DNA of 22,752 nucleotides from Clostridiales bacterium (GTDB lineage Bacteria; Bacillota; Clostridia; Christensenellales; Aristaeellaceae): assembly GCA_004555535.1 (NCBI GenBank), contig SFHU01000043.1:1-22752 (forward strand), given 5' to 3'. This document shows, piece by piece, positions 7,361 to 15,322 of the stretch. The position numbers and the translations under genes are program-made. The notes under the pieces were generated by a model that was not told the DNA's origin, ran no database searches, and saw only the letters and a program-made list of their open reading frames with translations. Each line of letters starts with the position of its first letter. Position 1 is the stretch's first letter.

Positions 7361-8818
7361 ATGAAAAAGAAAATCGGCCTGTTTGCATCCCTCGCGCTGA
7401 TCGTCGTATTCTACATCCTGGCAGTGACGATGCCTGCGACCCAGCTGCTCAGCCCCGCTTCGTATGTGTACGCGGGCGTGTTCCTCTCCGTGATCGTGCT
7501 GCTGCTGACGCAGGCGCTGCCCGACTGGGTGGTCGTCATCGGCGCCTCCGCGCTCATGATCCTGACCGATGCGGTCTTCCGCAAGGCGGGCGTGCAGAGC
7601 GAGGCTGTCTTCACCATGAGCGGCCTGTTCGGCGCGTTCAGCGGCTCGACCGTCTGGCTGATCATCATGGTCTTTGCGCTCTCCGCCGGCATCGGCAAGA
7701 GCGGCCTGCTGAACAGGATTGCCATCAGCATCCTGTCCGTGTTCCCGCCGACGTACACTGGCGCGGTCGTCGCCATGATGTGCACGGGCACCGTGCTCAG
7801 CCCACTGATCCCCTCGGTCAACGCGAAGGTCAACCTGCTGATCCCGTTTGCGACCTCCACGACGGAGGAGATGAAGATCAAGCCGCGCAGCAAGCAGGCC
7901 CTCGGTCTGTTCACCGCGTGCTATCTGCCCGCCTATCTGGGCGGCAACGCCTTCATCACGGGCTCGGTCTATGTCTCCGTGATGTGCGGCTTTATCACGT
8001 CCTATGCGCAGTCGCTGGGCGCGCAGGGCGCGACGTTCAACTTCGTGAGCTGGCTGGTCGCCGCGATCATCTGGTTTATTGTGCTCCTGGCCGGCACGTT
8101 CGTCTACTGCGCCATCGTCTGCAAGCCGAAGGAGAAGCTCGCCTTCTCCAAGAGCTTCTACAAGGACAGGCTCAGGGAAATGGGCCCGATGAGCCGCAAC
8201 GAGAAGATCGCCGCCGCGGTGCTGATCTGCGCGCTGGTGCTCTGGTCGACCTCGGGCCTGCACGGCATGGACACCGGCATGATCGGCTGGGCGGCCGTCT
8301 GCGTGATGTGCGCGACGGGCCTGATGGCGCCGTCCGACTTCAACAGCCGGATTCCGTGGAGCCTTGTCGTGTTCATCGGCAGCCTGCTGGGCATGGCGAA
8401 CTACATGTCCTCGCTGGGGTGGAGCGCCACGATTGCGGGCGTGCTCAGCCCGATCCTCGCGCCGCTGGTCGCGAGTCCGTGGATCTTCGTGCCGTTCCTG
8501 TGCCTGTTCACCTATGCGCTGCGCTTCATCATCATCGAGCAGAACACGGCGCTGGTGATCGTGATGGCGATCTTCGGCGGTCTGATGAATGCGGCGGGCA
8601 TCAACCTGTACGTCATCATCTTCGTGGAGTTCATGTCCTCGATGTGCTGGACCGTGCCGTACATGAATCCCTTCGCGATGGCGACGCTCGGCGTGGCGGG
8701 CGGGAAGTACGTGACCTTCCCGGAGATGCGCAAGGCGTCCATCCTGTACATGATCATCAACCTCGTGGGCTGCATGGCGAGCATTCCGCTGTGGTACGCG
8801 CTGGGCTTCCTCGCCTGA
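7361..8818 (+). CDS. DASS/SLC13-family (CitT-like) anion transporter
   Basis: Integral membrane protein of 485 residues with many hydrophobic segments and an N-terminal MKKK start, as in divalent anion:sodium symporters and dicarboxylate exchangers. Two repeated loop motifs typical of the family are visible: SVNAKVN (residues 152-158) and EQNT (393-396), degenerate versions of the SNT signatures. The likely substrate is a di- or tricarboxylate or another organic acid; sequence does not decide which. The ATG at 7361 has AAAGGAGA upstream. The gene has its own promoter and a terminator at 8876-8908. It shares an operator-like site with the molybdenum hydroxylase operon, which suggests it imports that enzyme's substrate. 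Family is fairly sure, substrate unknown. Confidence 0.82.
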   Translation: MKKKIGLFASLALIVVFYILAVTMPATQLLSPASYVYAGVFLSVIVLLLTQALPDWVVVIGASALMILTDAVFRKAGVQSEAVFTMSGLFGAFSGSTVWLIIMVFALSAGIGKSGLLNRIAISILSVFPPTYTGAVVAMMCTGTVLSPLIPSVNAKVNLLIPFATSTTEEMKIKPRSKQALGLFTACYLPAYLGGNAFITGSVYVSVMCGFITSYAQSLGAQGATFNFVSWLVAAIIWFIVLLAGTFVYCAIVCKPKEKLAFSKSFYKDRLREMGPMSRNEKIAAAVLICALVLWSTSGLHGMDTGMIGWAAVCVMCATGLMAPSDFNSRIPWSLVVFIGSLLGMANYMSSLGWSATIAGVLSPILAPLVASPWIFVPFLCLFTYALRFIIIEQNTALVIVMAIFGGLMNAAGINLYVIIFVEFMSSMCWTVPYMNPFAMATLGVAGGKYVTFPEMRKASILYMIINLVGCMASIPLWYALGFLA

Positions 8819-8875
8819 CGACTCAGTCTGTCTGCTCATGCGGGCTTTCTTCCCGGCCCTCCGGAAGGGCTCAGA

Positions 8876-8908
8876 GCGCTTTCCCATTTTGGGGAGGCGT
8901 CCTTTTTT
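8876..8908 (+). terminator. Intrinsic terminator of the transporter gene
   Basis: CGCTTTCCC (8877-8885) pairs with GGGGAGGCG (8891-8899), including two G-U pairs, around an ATTTT loop. TCC and six T (8903-8908) follow. It lies about 60 bases after the stop codon. Confidence 0.7.
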
Positions 8909-8965
8909 CGTTGCAGGGCTGCTGCGGCGCGCGGGGACGTGTGCCAATCTTTTGTGTGCAATCGC

Positions 8966-8994
8966 TTGAATTTGCAGGGGAGTTATGCTACTAT
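8966..8994 (+). promoter_or_regulatory. Promoter of the TetR gene
   Basis: TTGAAT (8966-8971), a 17-base spacer and TACTAT (8989-8994) preceded by an extended TG at 8986-8987. The GGTCG palindrome found at the two target promoters is absent here, so direct autoregulation through that site is not supported. Confidence 0.55.
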
Positions 8995-9047
8995 AGGAGC
9001 ATTAGGACGCCTGACACAGTGATTGCACATGCAGGAGATTTTGCAGT

Positions 9048-9734
9048 ATGGATGTTCTGGATCTCAGGTTCACAGGGAAAGAGACGACGCAGGAGCGCCT
9101 GATCAAAGCGACACAGGCGCTGATTGCGCTTTATGGATATGACGCGATGACCACACGGATGATCGCCAACACCGCGGGCGTCGCGCTCTCCGCCATCAAT
9201 TTTCACTTCGGCAGCAAGGAGGAGCTGACCCGCGCGGCCATCACCAAGGCGGCGGAGGAGCTCTCCAGGACGTATTCGGTCGACGCCTGCGAGGTTCGCA
9301 GGTTTTTGAAGCAGAAGCCGGTGGACAAGGAGCAGGCGTGGGGGTATCTGGACCGCTTCCTCACCGGGCGCATTCACATGGCCCTTGACTACGACCACAG
9401 CTGGATTAACATCGGCATCGCCGAGCATGAAAACGGCCTGCCCGAGAGCTCGCGCGGCATCATGGCCGACGTCGCGGTCCGCACGAGCGAATCCGTTCTC
9501 GCGGAGCTGATCGAAGCCGTCAGCGTGCGTCCCGATCCCTACATGGCCATGGTGATGGCGCGCTCCATCAGCGCCGCGATCATGACCGTGACGGAGAAGC
9601 CCGTGCTGCTCAACAAGCTGGCGGAGACCATGCAGGTCGACGCGTCCGACAAGGATCTGCTCGAGACGGCGATGCACGATTACTTCATGCGCTCCATCGA
9701 GGCGAATGTGACGCGGCATCCCTGGCAGAAATAA
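9048..9734 (+). CDS. TetR/AcrR-family transcriptional regulator
   Basis: A 228-residue ligand-responsive repressor candidate. The N-terminal helix-turn-helix is canonical: LIKATQALIALYGYDAMTTR, then MIANTAGVALSAINFHFGSK and EELTRAAI (about residues 18-66). The larger C-terminal part is the variable ligand and dimerisation domain, reminiscent of the CecR/YbiH group, but that subfamily call is tentative. GCAGGAGAT lies upstream of the ATG at 9048. The gene sits between a transporter and a Mo-hydroxylase operon whose promoters carry a common palindrome, so it is the natural candidate to bind both. Effector unknown, perhaps a pathway intermediate. Confidence 0.9.
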   Translation: MDVLDLRFTGKETTQERLIKATQALIALYGYDAMTTRMIANTAGVALSAINFHFGSKEELTRAAITKAAEELSRTYSVDACEVRRFLKQKPVDKEQAWGYLDRFLTGRIHMALDYDHSWINIGIAEHENGLPESSRGIMADVAVRTSESVLAELIEAVSVRPDPYMAMVMARSISAAIMTVTEKPVLLNKLAETMQVDASDKDLLETAMHDYFMRSIEANVTRHPWQK

Positions 9735-9750
9735 ATCGGACGAACGACCT
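9735..9750. promoter_or_regulatory. Third, weaker operator-like sequence
   Basis: ATCGGACGAACGACCT matches site 1 (7240-7255) in 13 of 16 positions and begins right after the TetR stop codon. No promoter is near it. It may be an auxiliary site about 120 bases upstream of the hydroxylase operator, or chance. Confidence 0.3.
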
Positions 9751-9767
9751 TTATACAACACGAAAAC

Positions 9768-9798
9768 GCGCTGATGTCAGAATACAGCGCATTTTTTT
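9768..9798 (+). terminator. Intrinsic terminator of the TetR gene
   Basis: GCGCTG (9768-9773) pairs with CAGCGC (9785-9790) around an 11-base loop, followed by A and seven T. It separates the regulator from the hydroxylase operon. Confidence 0.7.
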
Positions 9799-9831
9799 GT
9801 CGAAAAATGGGAAAAGAATGCGCGAATCCCC

Positions 9832-9860
9832 TTGACAGAACAGGGGTAAAGGCGTAATAT
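9832..9860 (+). promoter_or_regulatory. Promoter of the molybdenum hydroxylase operon
   Basis: Consensus TTGACA (9832-9837), a 17-base spacer and TAATAT (9855-9860) form a strong sigma-A promoter. Transcription would start near 9867, inside or beside the operator at 9869-9888. A strong promoter with an operator on its start point suggests repression. Confidence 0.8.
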
Positions 9861-9868
9861 CCTAGGTG

Positions 9869-9888
9869 TAGGTCGAGCGACCGACCTA
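9869..9888. promoter_or_regulatory. Putative TetR operator, site 2
   Basis: TAGGTCG (9869-9875) and CGACCTA (9882-9888) form a perfect 7-bp inverted repeat with a 6-base spacer. Nested in it is the palindrome GGTCG-AG-CGACC (9871-9882). GGTCG starts 10 bases after the -10 box, exactly as at site 1 (7240-7255). Confidence 0.65.
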
Positions 9889-9990
9889 AACAGGGCGGAA
9901 CGGCGCACCCTCGCCTGTGCGCGGCCGCCGCCGAAGCATCAGGGCGCCTGCAAGCCTCCATGCCCGGCGAAACCATCAAACGGAGGAGAA
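9889..9990 (+). other. Long leader of the hydroxylase operon
   Basis: About 125 transcribed bases precede the first gene. A hairpin GCGCAC/GTGCGC (9903-9908 with 9917-9922) is followed by a G+C-rich stretch. CCTCC (9955-9959) is complementary to GGAGG of the ribosome site (9982-9986), so the site could be masked. A molybdenum-cofactor riboswitch is conceivable but was not recognised with any confidence. Confidence 0.35.
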
Positions 9991-9994
9991 CGCT

Positions 9995-10534
9995 ATGGAG
10001 AAACAATCCATCCGGATGACCATCAACGGTCAGCTATACGAGTTTCTGGTCGGCGAAAAGTTCGGCATGATTCCACCGTCTGAGACGCTGGTGCAGACCC
10101 TGCGCAAGCGGCTGGAGCTCACCGGCACCAAGGAGAGCTGCGACGAGGGCGCCTGTGGATGCTGCACCGTCATCATCGATGGAAAGGCCGTCGCCAGCTG
10201 CATGGTGCTGACCGTCGAGTGTGACGGCAGCGACATCATCACCATCGAAGGCCTGGAGGATCCGGTCACGCACGAGCTCGACCCGATCCAGCAGAAGTTC
10301 ATCAGCTGCTATTCCTTCCAGTGCGGCTACTGCACGCCGGGCATCATCATGAGCGCCAAGGCGCTGTTCATGAAGAATCCGCATCCGACGGGCGAGCAGA
10401 TCCGCGAGGCGCTGGCGGGCAACTACTGCCGCTGCATCAGCCACTACACCGTGCTGGAGGCGCTTGACAAGCTGGCGGGCGTTCAGTCCGATCAGTATCC
10501 GATTGTGAAGGAGGCCGAGGAAGAAGATGCGTGA
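9995..10534 (+). CDS. Molybdenum hydroxylase [2Fe-2S] subunit (XdhC/CoxS/HcrC-like small subunit)
   Basis: Electron-transfer subunit of a xanthine dehydrogenase/aldehyde oxidase family enzyme, 179 residues. The plant-type ferredoxin cluster ligands are C49, C54, C57 and C69 (CX4CX2CX11C). The second cluster sits in the helical C-terminal domain at C110, C113, C145 and C147 (CX2C-X31-CXC), written CGYC and NYCRC. Both sets are complete. The ATG at 9995 has GGAGGAGAA upstream; an in-frame ATG at 9917 is rejected for lack of a ribosome site. The stop overlaps the start of the large subunit by eight bases, showing translational coupling. The usual NLCRCTGY motif reads NYCRCISHY here. It passes electrons between the Mo centre and the flavin subunit. 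Confidence 0.94.
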   Translation: MEKQSIRMTINGQLYEFLVGEKFGMIPPSETLVQTLRKRLELTGTKESCDEGACGCCTVIIDGKAVASCMVLTVECDGSDIITIEGLEDPVTHELDPIQQKFISCYSFQCGYCTPGIIMSAKALFMKNPHPTGEQIREALAGNYCRCISHYTVLEALDKLAGVQSDQYPIVKEAEEEDA

Positions 10535-12896
10535 CCAGGAGATTCAGAGGGGCAAATTCAACTTTGACGCGCCGATCGTCAACGGCCGTCCCACGCCCTA
10601 CCGGCATATCGGCAAATATCGCGTCCGCGCCGACGCGCGCGACATCGTTACGGGCCGCTGCACGTTCCTGGACGACTATTCTGTGCCCAGGATGATCTAC
10701 GCGCAGGTGCTGCGCAGCCCGTATGCGCATGCGCTGATCACGAGGATCGACGTGGAGAAGGCGCGCGCCTTCCCGGGCGTCCACGCGGTCATCACCTACA
10801 AGGATATGCCCAAGGGCTGGAGCATGGGCTGGCCGGTCCACAAGGATCTGATGGCGCAGGAGGTCTACTACGTGGGCGACCCGGTCGCCGTCATCGCCGC
10901 CGACACGGTGGACATCGCGCGCGACGCGATGCAGCTCATCGAGGTGGAATACAAGCAGCTGCCCGCCGTATTTGACGCCATCGAGAGCCTCAAGCCTGAC
11001 GCGCCGGTGCTCTATCCGGGCAAGTTCAAGAGCGGCACCAACGAGGTCGATCCCGGCGTCCCGCACTTCCAGCCGGAGGGCCCGTGGTGGCATGTCGAGG
11101 GCGGCGACGTGGAGCAGGGCTTCAAGGAGTCCGCGTACGTCGCTGACTCGATGGTCGAGTTCAACAAGATGTGCTCCCCGAACGCCCCGGAGGCGCCCAG
11201 CTGCATTGTCCGCTGGGAGGGCGGCAACGATTACACGATCTGGGCATCCAGCCAGAGCCCGTTCATCTACAAGCTCTACAACGGGCCGCGCATTCCGAAG
11301 AGCCAGCTGCGCGTCAAGACCTTCAACGTCGGCGGCAGCTACGGCAACAAGCAGACCATGAGCGTCACGACGCTGTGCTGCGCCATCGCCGCCATCAAGA
11401 CGGGCAGGCCGGTCAAGCTGGTGCTCAACAAGCACGAGCAGTTCGCCGCCTATGAGCAGCGCCTGGGCTCCAAGATCCGCGCGAAGATCGGCATGACCGA
11501 GGACGGCATCTTCAACGCCGTGCAGGGCTGCTGGTATGTCGATACCGGCTGCCTGGGCGACGCGGTGCAAGGCCAGGTCGGCGTCGGCCTGGGCGAGGCG
11601 CAGCTGGTCATGGCCAAGTGCAAGAACTGGGATCTCGACTCCAAGGTGGTCGTCACGAACAAGGCGGCAGCCGGCATCGTCCGCGGCTACGGCGGACAGG
11701 AGCTCAACAGCTGTCTGGCGCGCAACATGGCGCATTGCATGATGCAGGCGGACAAGGACCCCGTCGAGTGCTTCAAGAAGAACTACGTCGCCCCGGGCGA
11801 CAAATACTATTGGCGTGACGGCCTGATCTGGCAGAGCCGCGGCAGCAGCCACTACCCGGAGACCATGCAGCTGGCCGCCGACAAGTTCGGCTGGAAGGAC
11901 TGCTGGAAGGGTTGGCTCAAGCCGACGCGCGTCGAGGGGCGCAAGGCGTACGGCGTGGGCTGCGGCGTCATCGGCAACGCGGACGTCGCGGAGGACAACA
12001 CGCAGTGCATCGTCCGCATCCAGCACGACGTCAAGGGCCGCTATGCGACGCTGATCGTGCAGACGGACGTCACCGAGTCCGGCATGGGCCAGCGCGCCGC
12101 CGCCGCGAAGTTCGCCGCTGAGGTCATGAACGTGCCCATCGAGCGCGTCTATGTCACCGATCCGGACTCCCTGGCCAACGTCGTCAACTTCGGCCTGTGC
12201 GGCTCGCGCGGAACGATCACGGTCGGCAAGGCCGTCTCCAAGGCCGCGGCGGATGCCCGGCGCAAGGTGCTGGAGATGGGCGCGGCGTATTTCCACTGCT
12301 CGCCCGAGCAGCTGGAGACGAAGGACTTCCAGGTCTTCCTGCGCGACCGGCCCGAGAAGAGCATCCCGATCAAGAAACTGGGCAACAAGGACCTGAACGT
12401 CGTGGGCTATGGCGAGCACATCGAGCAGTTTGACGTGCCGAGCTGTTGCATCTTCTTCGTGGAGGTCGAGGTCGATCTGGATACCGGCGCCGTGCGCATC
12501 CCGCGCTTCCTGCAGGGCACGGATATCGGACAGATCATCGACAACCGCATGGTCCGCATGCAGCTTCAGGGCGGCGTCGGCTCCGCGTCGATGGATACCG
12601 CGACGATGGAGGAGTGCATCTACGACGTGAACGGCACGGGCCGCATGCTCAACTGCAGCCAGCTCGAATACAAGTGCCGCACCTTCAACGACATGCCCAA
12701 GCACGACTGCGTCATCGAGGAGAGCCACCCCGACACCTTCATGTTCAAGGCGATCGGCATCGGCGAAATCTCCGGCGCCGCGGGCGCGTCCGCCGTGCTG
12801 ATGGCGATTTCCAACGCCATCGGCGTCGAGGTCAACGAGTATCCCGCCACGCCTGACGTGATCCTCAAGGCCATCAAGAGCAAGGAGGCCAGATAA
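10527..12896 (+). CDS. Molybdenum hydroxylase molybdopterin-binding large subunit
   Basis: Catalytic subunit of the xanthine dehydrogenase/aldehyde oxidase family, 789 residues, binding the Mo-pterin cofactor. The aldehyde-oxidase a/b hammerhead domain is at the N-terminus (IGKYRVRADARDIVTG, YAQVLRSPYAHA). Cofactor-domain motifs follow: GGSYGNKQ (269-276), RGYGGQE (386-392), QTDVTESGMGQ, CGSRGTITVG and TDIGQIIDNRMV. The catalytic glutamate is E747 in GIGEISGAAG. No in-frame TGA is present, so no selenocysteine is encoded. The start overlaps the small subunit gene, and the FAD subunit gene starts two bases after the stop. Substrate cannot be assigned; hydroxylation of a heterocycle or aldehyde, or reductive dehydroxylation as in 4-hydroxybenzoyl-CoA reductase, are all possible. 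Confidence 0.93.
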   Translation: MRDQEIQRGKFNFDAPIVNGRPTPYRHIGKYRVRADARDIVTGRCTFLDDYSVPRMIYAQVLRSPYAHALITRIDVEKARAFPGVHAVITYKDMPKGWSMGWPVHKDLMAQEVYYVGDPVAVIAADTVDIARDAMQLIEVEYKQLPAVFDAIESLKPDAPVLYPGKFKSGTNEVDPGVPHFQPEGPWWHVEGGDVEQGFKESAYVADSMVEFNKMCSPNAPEAPSCIVRWEGGNDYTIWASSQSPFIYKLYNGPRIPKSQLRVKTFNVGGSYGNKQTMSVTTLCCAIAAIKTGRPVKLVLNKHEQFAAYEQRLGSKIRAKIGMTEDGIFNAVQGCWYVDTGCLGDAVQGQVGVGLGEAQLVMAKCKNWDLDSKVVVTNKAAAGIVRGYGGQELNSCLARNMAHCMMQADKDPVECFKKNYVAPGDKYYWRDGLIWQSRGSSHYPETMQLAADKFGWKDCWKGWLKPTRVEGRKAYGVGCGVIGNADVAEDNTQCIVRIQHDVKGRYATLIVQTDVTESGMGQRAAAAKFAAEVMNVPIERVYVTDPDSLANVVNFGLCGSRGTITVGKAVSKAAADARRKVLEMGAAYFHCSPEQLETKDFQVFLRDRPEKSIPIKKLGNKDLNVVGYGEHIEQFDVPSCCIFFVEVEVDLDTGAVRIPRFLQGTDIGQIIDNRMVRMQLQGGVGSASMDTATMEECIYDVNGTGRMLNCSQLEYKCRTFNDMPKHDCVIEESHPDTFMFKAIGIGEISGAAGASAVLMAISNAIGVEVNEYPATPDVILKAIKSKEAR

Positions 12897-12898
12897 GC

Positions 12899-15271
12899 AT
12901 GAAGCATTTCAAATATCAGACGCCGGAAACCTTCGACGAGGCGGCCGGCATCCTGAAGGCCGCGCATCCCGGCGAGGCGGCGGTTATGGCCGGCGGCACG
13001 GATCTGCTGGGCGTGCTCAAGGATGAGCTGCTGCTTGAATACCCGCAGACGGTCGTCTCCCTGCGCGAGATTCCCGATACGGCCTATATCCGCCGGGAGG
13101 ACGGCGCGGTGAAGATCGGCGCGATGACGACGCTCGACGCGATTGAAAACGAGGAGGCGCTTGGCGCCGACAGCCTCAGGGCCGTTCAGAAGGCCGCCAA
13201 CAGCGTCGCCAGCCCGATCATCCGCACCCGCGCAACGATCGGCGGCAACCTGTGCCAGGATGTGCGCTGCTGGTTCTACCGCTATCCGGGCCAGGTCGGC
13301 GGCACGCTGCCCTGCATGCGCAAGGGCGGCAGCGAGTGCTTCGCCATCCGCGGCGACAACCGCTATCACTCCGTCTTCGGCGGCATGAAGGCGTGCCTGA
13401 CGCCCTGTTCCGTCGAATGCCCGGCGGGCACGGACATCCCCAACTACATGGCGCACTACCGTCAGGGCGACATGGACGGCGCGGCGCGCATCCTGATGCA
13501 GGCCAACCCGCTGCCGATGATGACCAGCCGCGTCTGCGCGCACACCTGCCAGACGAAGTGCAACCGCTGCTCCACCGACGAGGCCGTCGCCATCCACAGC
13601 GTCGAGCGCGTCGTGGGCGACTACATCATGGCGCACCTTGACGACTTCTACAAAGCGCCCGAACAGGAAACCGGAAAGAGGATCGCGCTCATCGGCGCCG
13701 GCCCCGCAGGCCTGGCGGCGGCGTATTATCTGCGCAGCGCGGGCCACAGCGTCACGGTCTACGATGCGATGGAGGAAGCCGGCGGCTGCCTGATGTACGC
13801 CATCCCGAACTTCCGCCTGCCCAAGGAGATCGTCCGCACGGTCGTCGGCGCGCTGGGGCGCATGGGCATCCGCTTCGTGACCGGCACGAGGCTGGGCGAG
13901 AACCTGCAGATCAGCGAGCTGACGAAGGAGAGCGACAAGGTCTTCATCGCCACCGGCGCGTGGAAGCGCCCCGTGCTGGGCTTTGACGGCGAGGAATTCA
14001 CCGAGTTCGGCCTGCAGTTCCTCGTGGATGTCAACCGCTGGGTCAACAAGAAGGAACGCAATCACGTGCTCGTCGTCGGCGGCGGCAACGTCTCCATGGA
14101 CGTCGCCATCACCGCCAAGCGCCTGGGCGCGAAGTCGGTCACGCTCTGCTGCCTGGAGCAGCGGGACGAGATGCCCGCCTCCGCCGAGGAGATCGCCCGC
14201 GCCGAGGAGGAGGGCGTCGTCATCTACAACGGCTGGGGCCCTGTCCGGGTGCACTATGAGGGGGAGAAGATCAAGGGCATGACGCTCAAGGCCTGCACCG
14301 CGCTGCGCGATGAGACGGGCCGCTTCAACCCGAGCTACGACGAGACCGTGACGATGGACGTCGACGCGGACAGCATCCTTCTGGCGACCGGCCAGCGCGT
14401 CGATCTCTCGTTCCTTGACAACGAAATGACGCTGGCGATGAATCGCGGACTGATCAGCGTCGAGCCGCAGACCCAGCGCTCCTCCGACCCGAAGGTCTAC
14501 GCGGGCGGCGACGCCGTCACCGGCCCGACGACGGTCATCAAGGGCATCGCGTCCGGCCGCCGCGCAGCGGAGGCGATCAACGACGAGTTGGGCGTCGCCA
14601 ACCCCGGGAAGGACGAGCAGAAGGGCTTCCTGCACATCGACCGCGATACGGCGAGCCTCAAAAAGGCCAACAACGGCCACAACGTCGACGCCGCGGCGCG
14701 CAGCATCGACCGGGAGGATTCCACGACGCTCACCTACGAGGAGGGCCTTGAGGAGGCCAAGCGCTGTATGAACTGCGGCTGCTACTCCGTCAACGCATCC
14801 GATCTGTCGCCCGTGATGGTGATGATGGACGCCGTCATCCGCACGTCTGCGGGCCGCGAGATCCCCGCCGCGGACTTCTTCTGCACGAACCTGAAGAGCT
14901 ATGCAAACCTGGAGCCGGGCGAGCTGATCCGCGAAATCGTCATCCCCGAGAAGGAAGGCTATGTCACCGGCTACGAGAAATTCCGCATGCGCTCCTCTAT
15001 CGACTTCTCCATGGCCTCTCTGGCCTGGGCCTCCCGCATGGATGGGGACGTCATCGGCGATATCCGCCTTGTGCTGGGTGCGGTCGCACCGGTGCCGGTC
15101 AGGCTCACGCGCGTGGAGGACTTCCTGCGCGGCAAGGTGCCGACGGCTGAGCTGGCCGCCCAGGCGGGTGAGATGGCGACCGAGGGCACGCAGTCCATGG
15201 GCCACAACGACTACAAGATCGACGAGATCCGCACGTTTGTGCGCCGGATGGTCGAGTCCCTGGTGAAGTAA
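12899..15271 (+). CDS. Molybdenum hydroxylase FAD subunit with an inserted GltD/NfnL-like NAD(P)H oxidoreductase module
   Basis: A 790-residue composite. Residues 1-162 are the first half of an FAD_binding_5 domain (AGGTDLLG, TIGGNLCQD, GDNRYHSVFGG). Residues about 163-628 are a complete glutamate-synthase small-subunit-like module: Fe-S cysteines in CLTPCSVECP and RVCAHTCQTKC, FAD site IGAGPAGLAAAYYL (about 262-275), NAD(P)H site VVGGGNVSMDVA (about 390-402), ATGQR and YAGGDAVTGP, and end cysteines in CMNCGC (623-628). The FAD_binding_5 domain then resumes at SVNASDLSPVMVMMDA and runs to the usual C-terminal region. C124, C139 and C147 align with three of the four [4Fe-4S] ligands of 4-hydroxybenzoyl-CoA reductase beta; the fourth position is Y156. 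It probably connects NAD(P)H to the Mo centre. Confidence 0.88.
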   Translation: MKHFKYQTPETFDEAAGILKAAHPGEAAVMAGGTDLLGVLKDELLLEYPQTVVSLREIPDTAYIRREDGAVKIGAMTTLDAIENEEALGADSLRAVQKAANSVASPIIRTRATIGGNLCQDVRCWFYRYPGQVGGTLPCMRKGGSECFAIRGDNRYHSVFGGMKACLTPCSVECPAGTDIPNYMAHYRQGDMDGAARILMQANPLPMMTSRVCAHTCQTKCNRCSTDEAVAIHSVERVVGDYIMAHLDDFYKAPEQETGKRIALIGAGPAGLAAAYYLRSAGHSVTVYDAMEEAGGCLMYAIPNFRLPKEIVRTVVGALGRMGIRFVTGTRLGENLQISELTKESDKVFIATGAWKRPVLGFDGEEFTEFGLQFLVDVNRWVNKKERNHVLVVGGGNVSMDVAITAKRLGAKSVTLCCLEQRDEMPASAEEIARAEEEGVVIYNGWGPVRVHYEGEKIKGMTLKACTALRDETGRFNPSYDETVTMDVDADSILLATGQRVDLSFLDNEMTLAMNRGLISVEPQTQRSSDPKVYAGGDAVTGPTTVIKGIASGRRAAEAINDELGVANPGKDEQKGFLHIDRDTASLKKANNGHNVDAAARSIDREDSTTLTYEEGLEEAKRCMNCGCYSVNASDLSPVMVMMDAVIRTSAGREIPAADFFCTNLKSYANLEPGELIREIVIPEKEGYVTGYEKFRMRSSIDFSMASLAWASRMDGDVIGDIRLVLGAVAPVPVRLTRVEDFLRGKVPTAELAAQAGEMATEGTQSMGHNDYKIDEIRTFVRRMVESLVK

Positions 15272-15322
15272 GTCGATATTCCGGGTGCGCCGGTGCGCGC
15301 ATCCGGAAAATTTTCCCCTGAC

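Noticed and set aside
7270..9102. 610-codon plus-strand frame overlapping the transporter and TetR start
   Set aside because: Frame-shifted reading of the transporter gene; Arg/His-rich and without membrane segments, whereas the 7361 frame is a clear membrane protein.
10437..12728. 763-codon minus-strand open frame across the Mo subunit gene
   Set aside because: Shadow of the plus-strand molybdopterin subunit; no motif or start signal.
10527..12896. Selenocysteine in the Mo hydroxylase
   Set aside because: Some clostridial relatives are selenium-dependent, but no in-frame TGA interrupts this gene.
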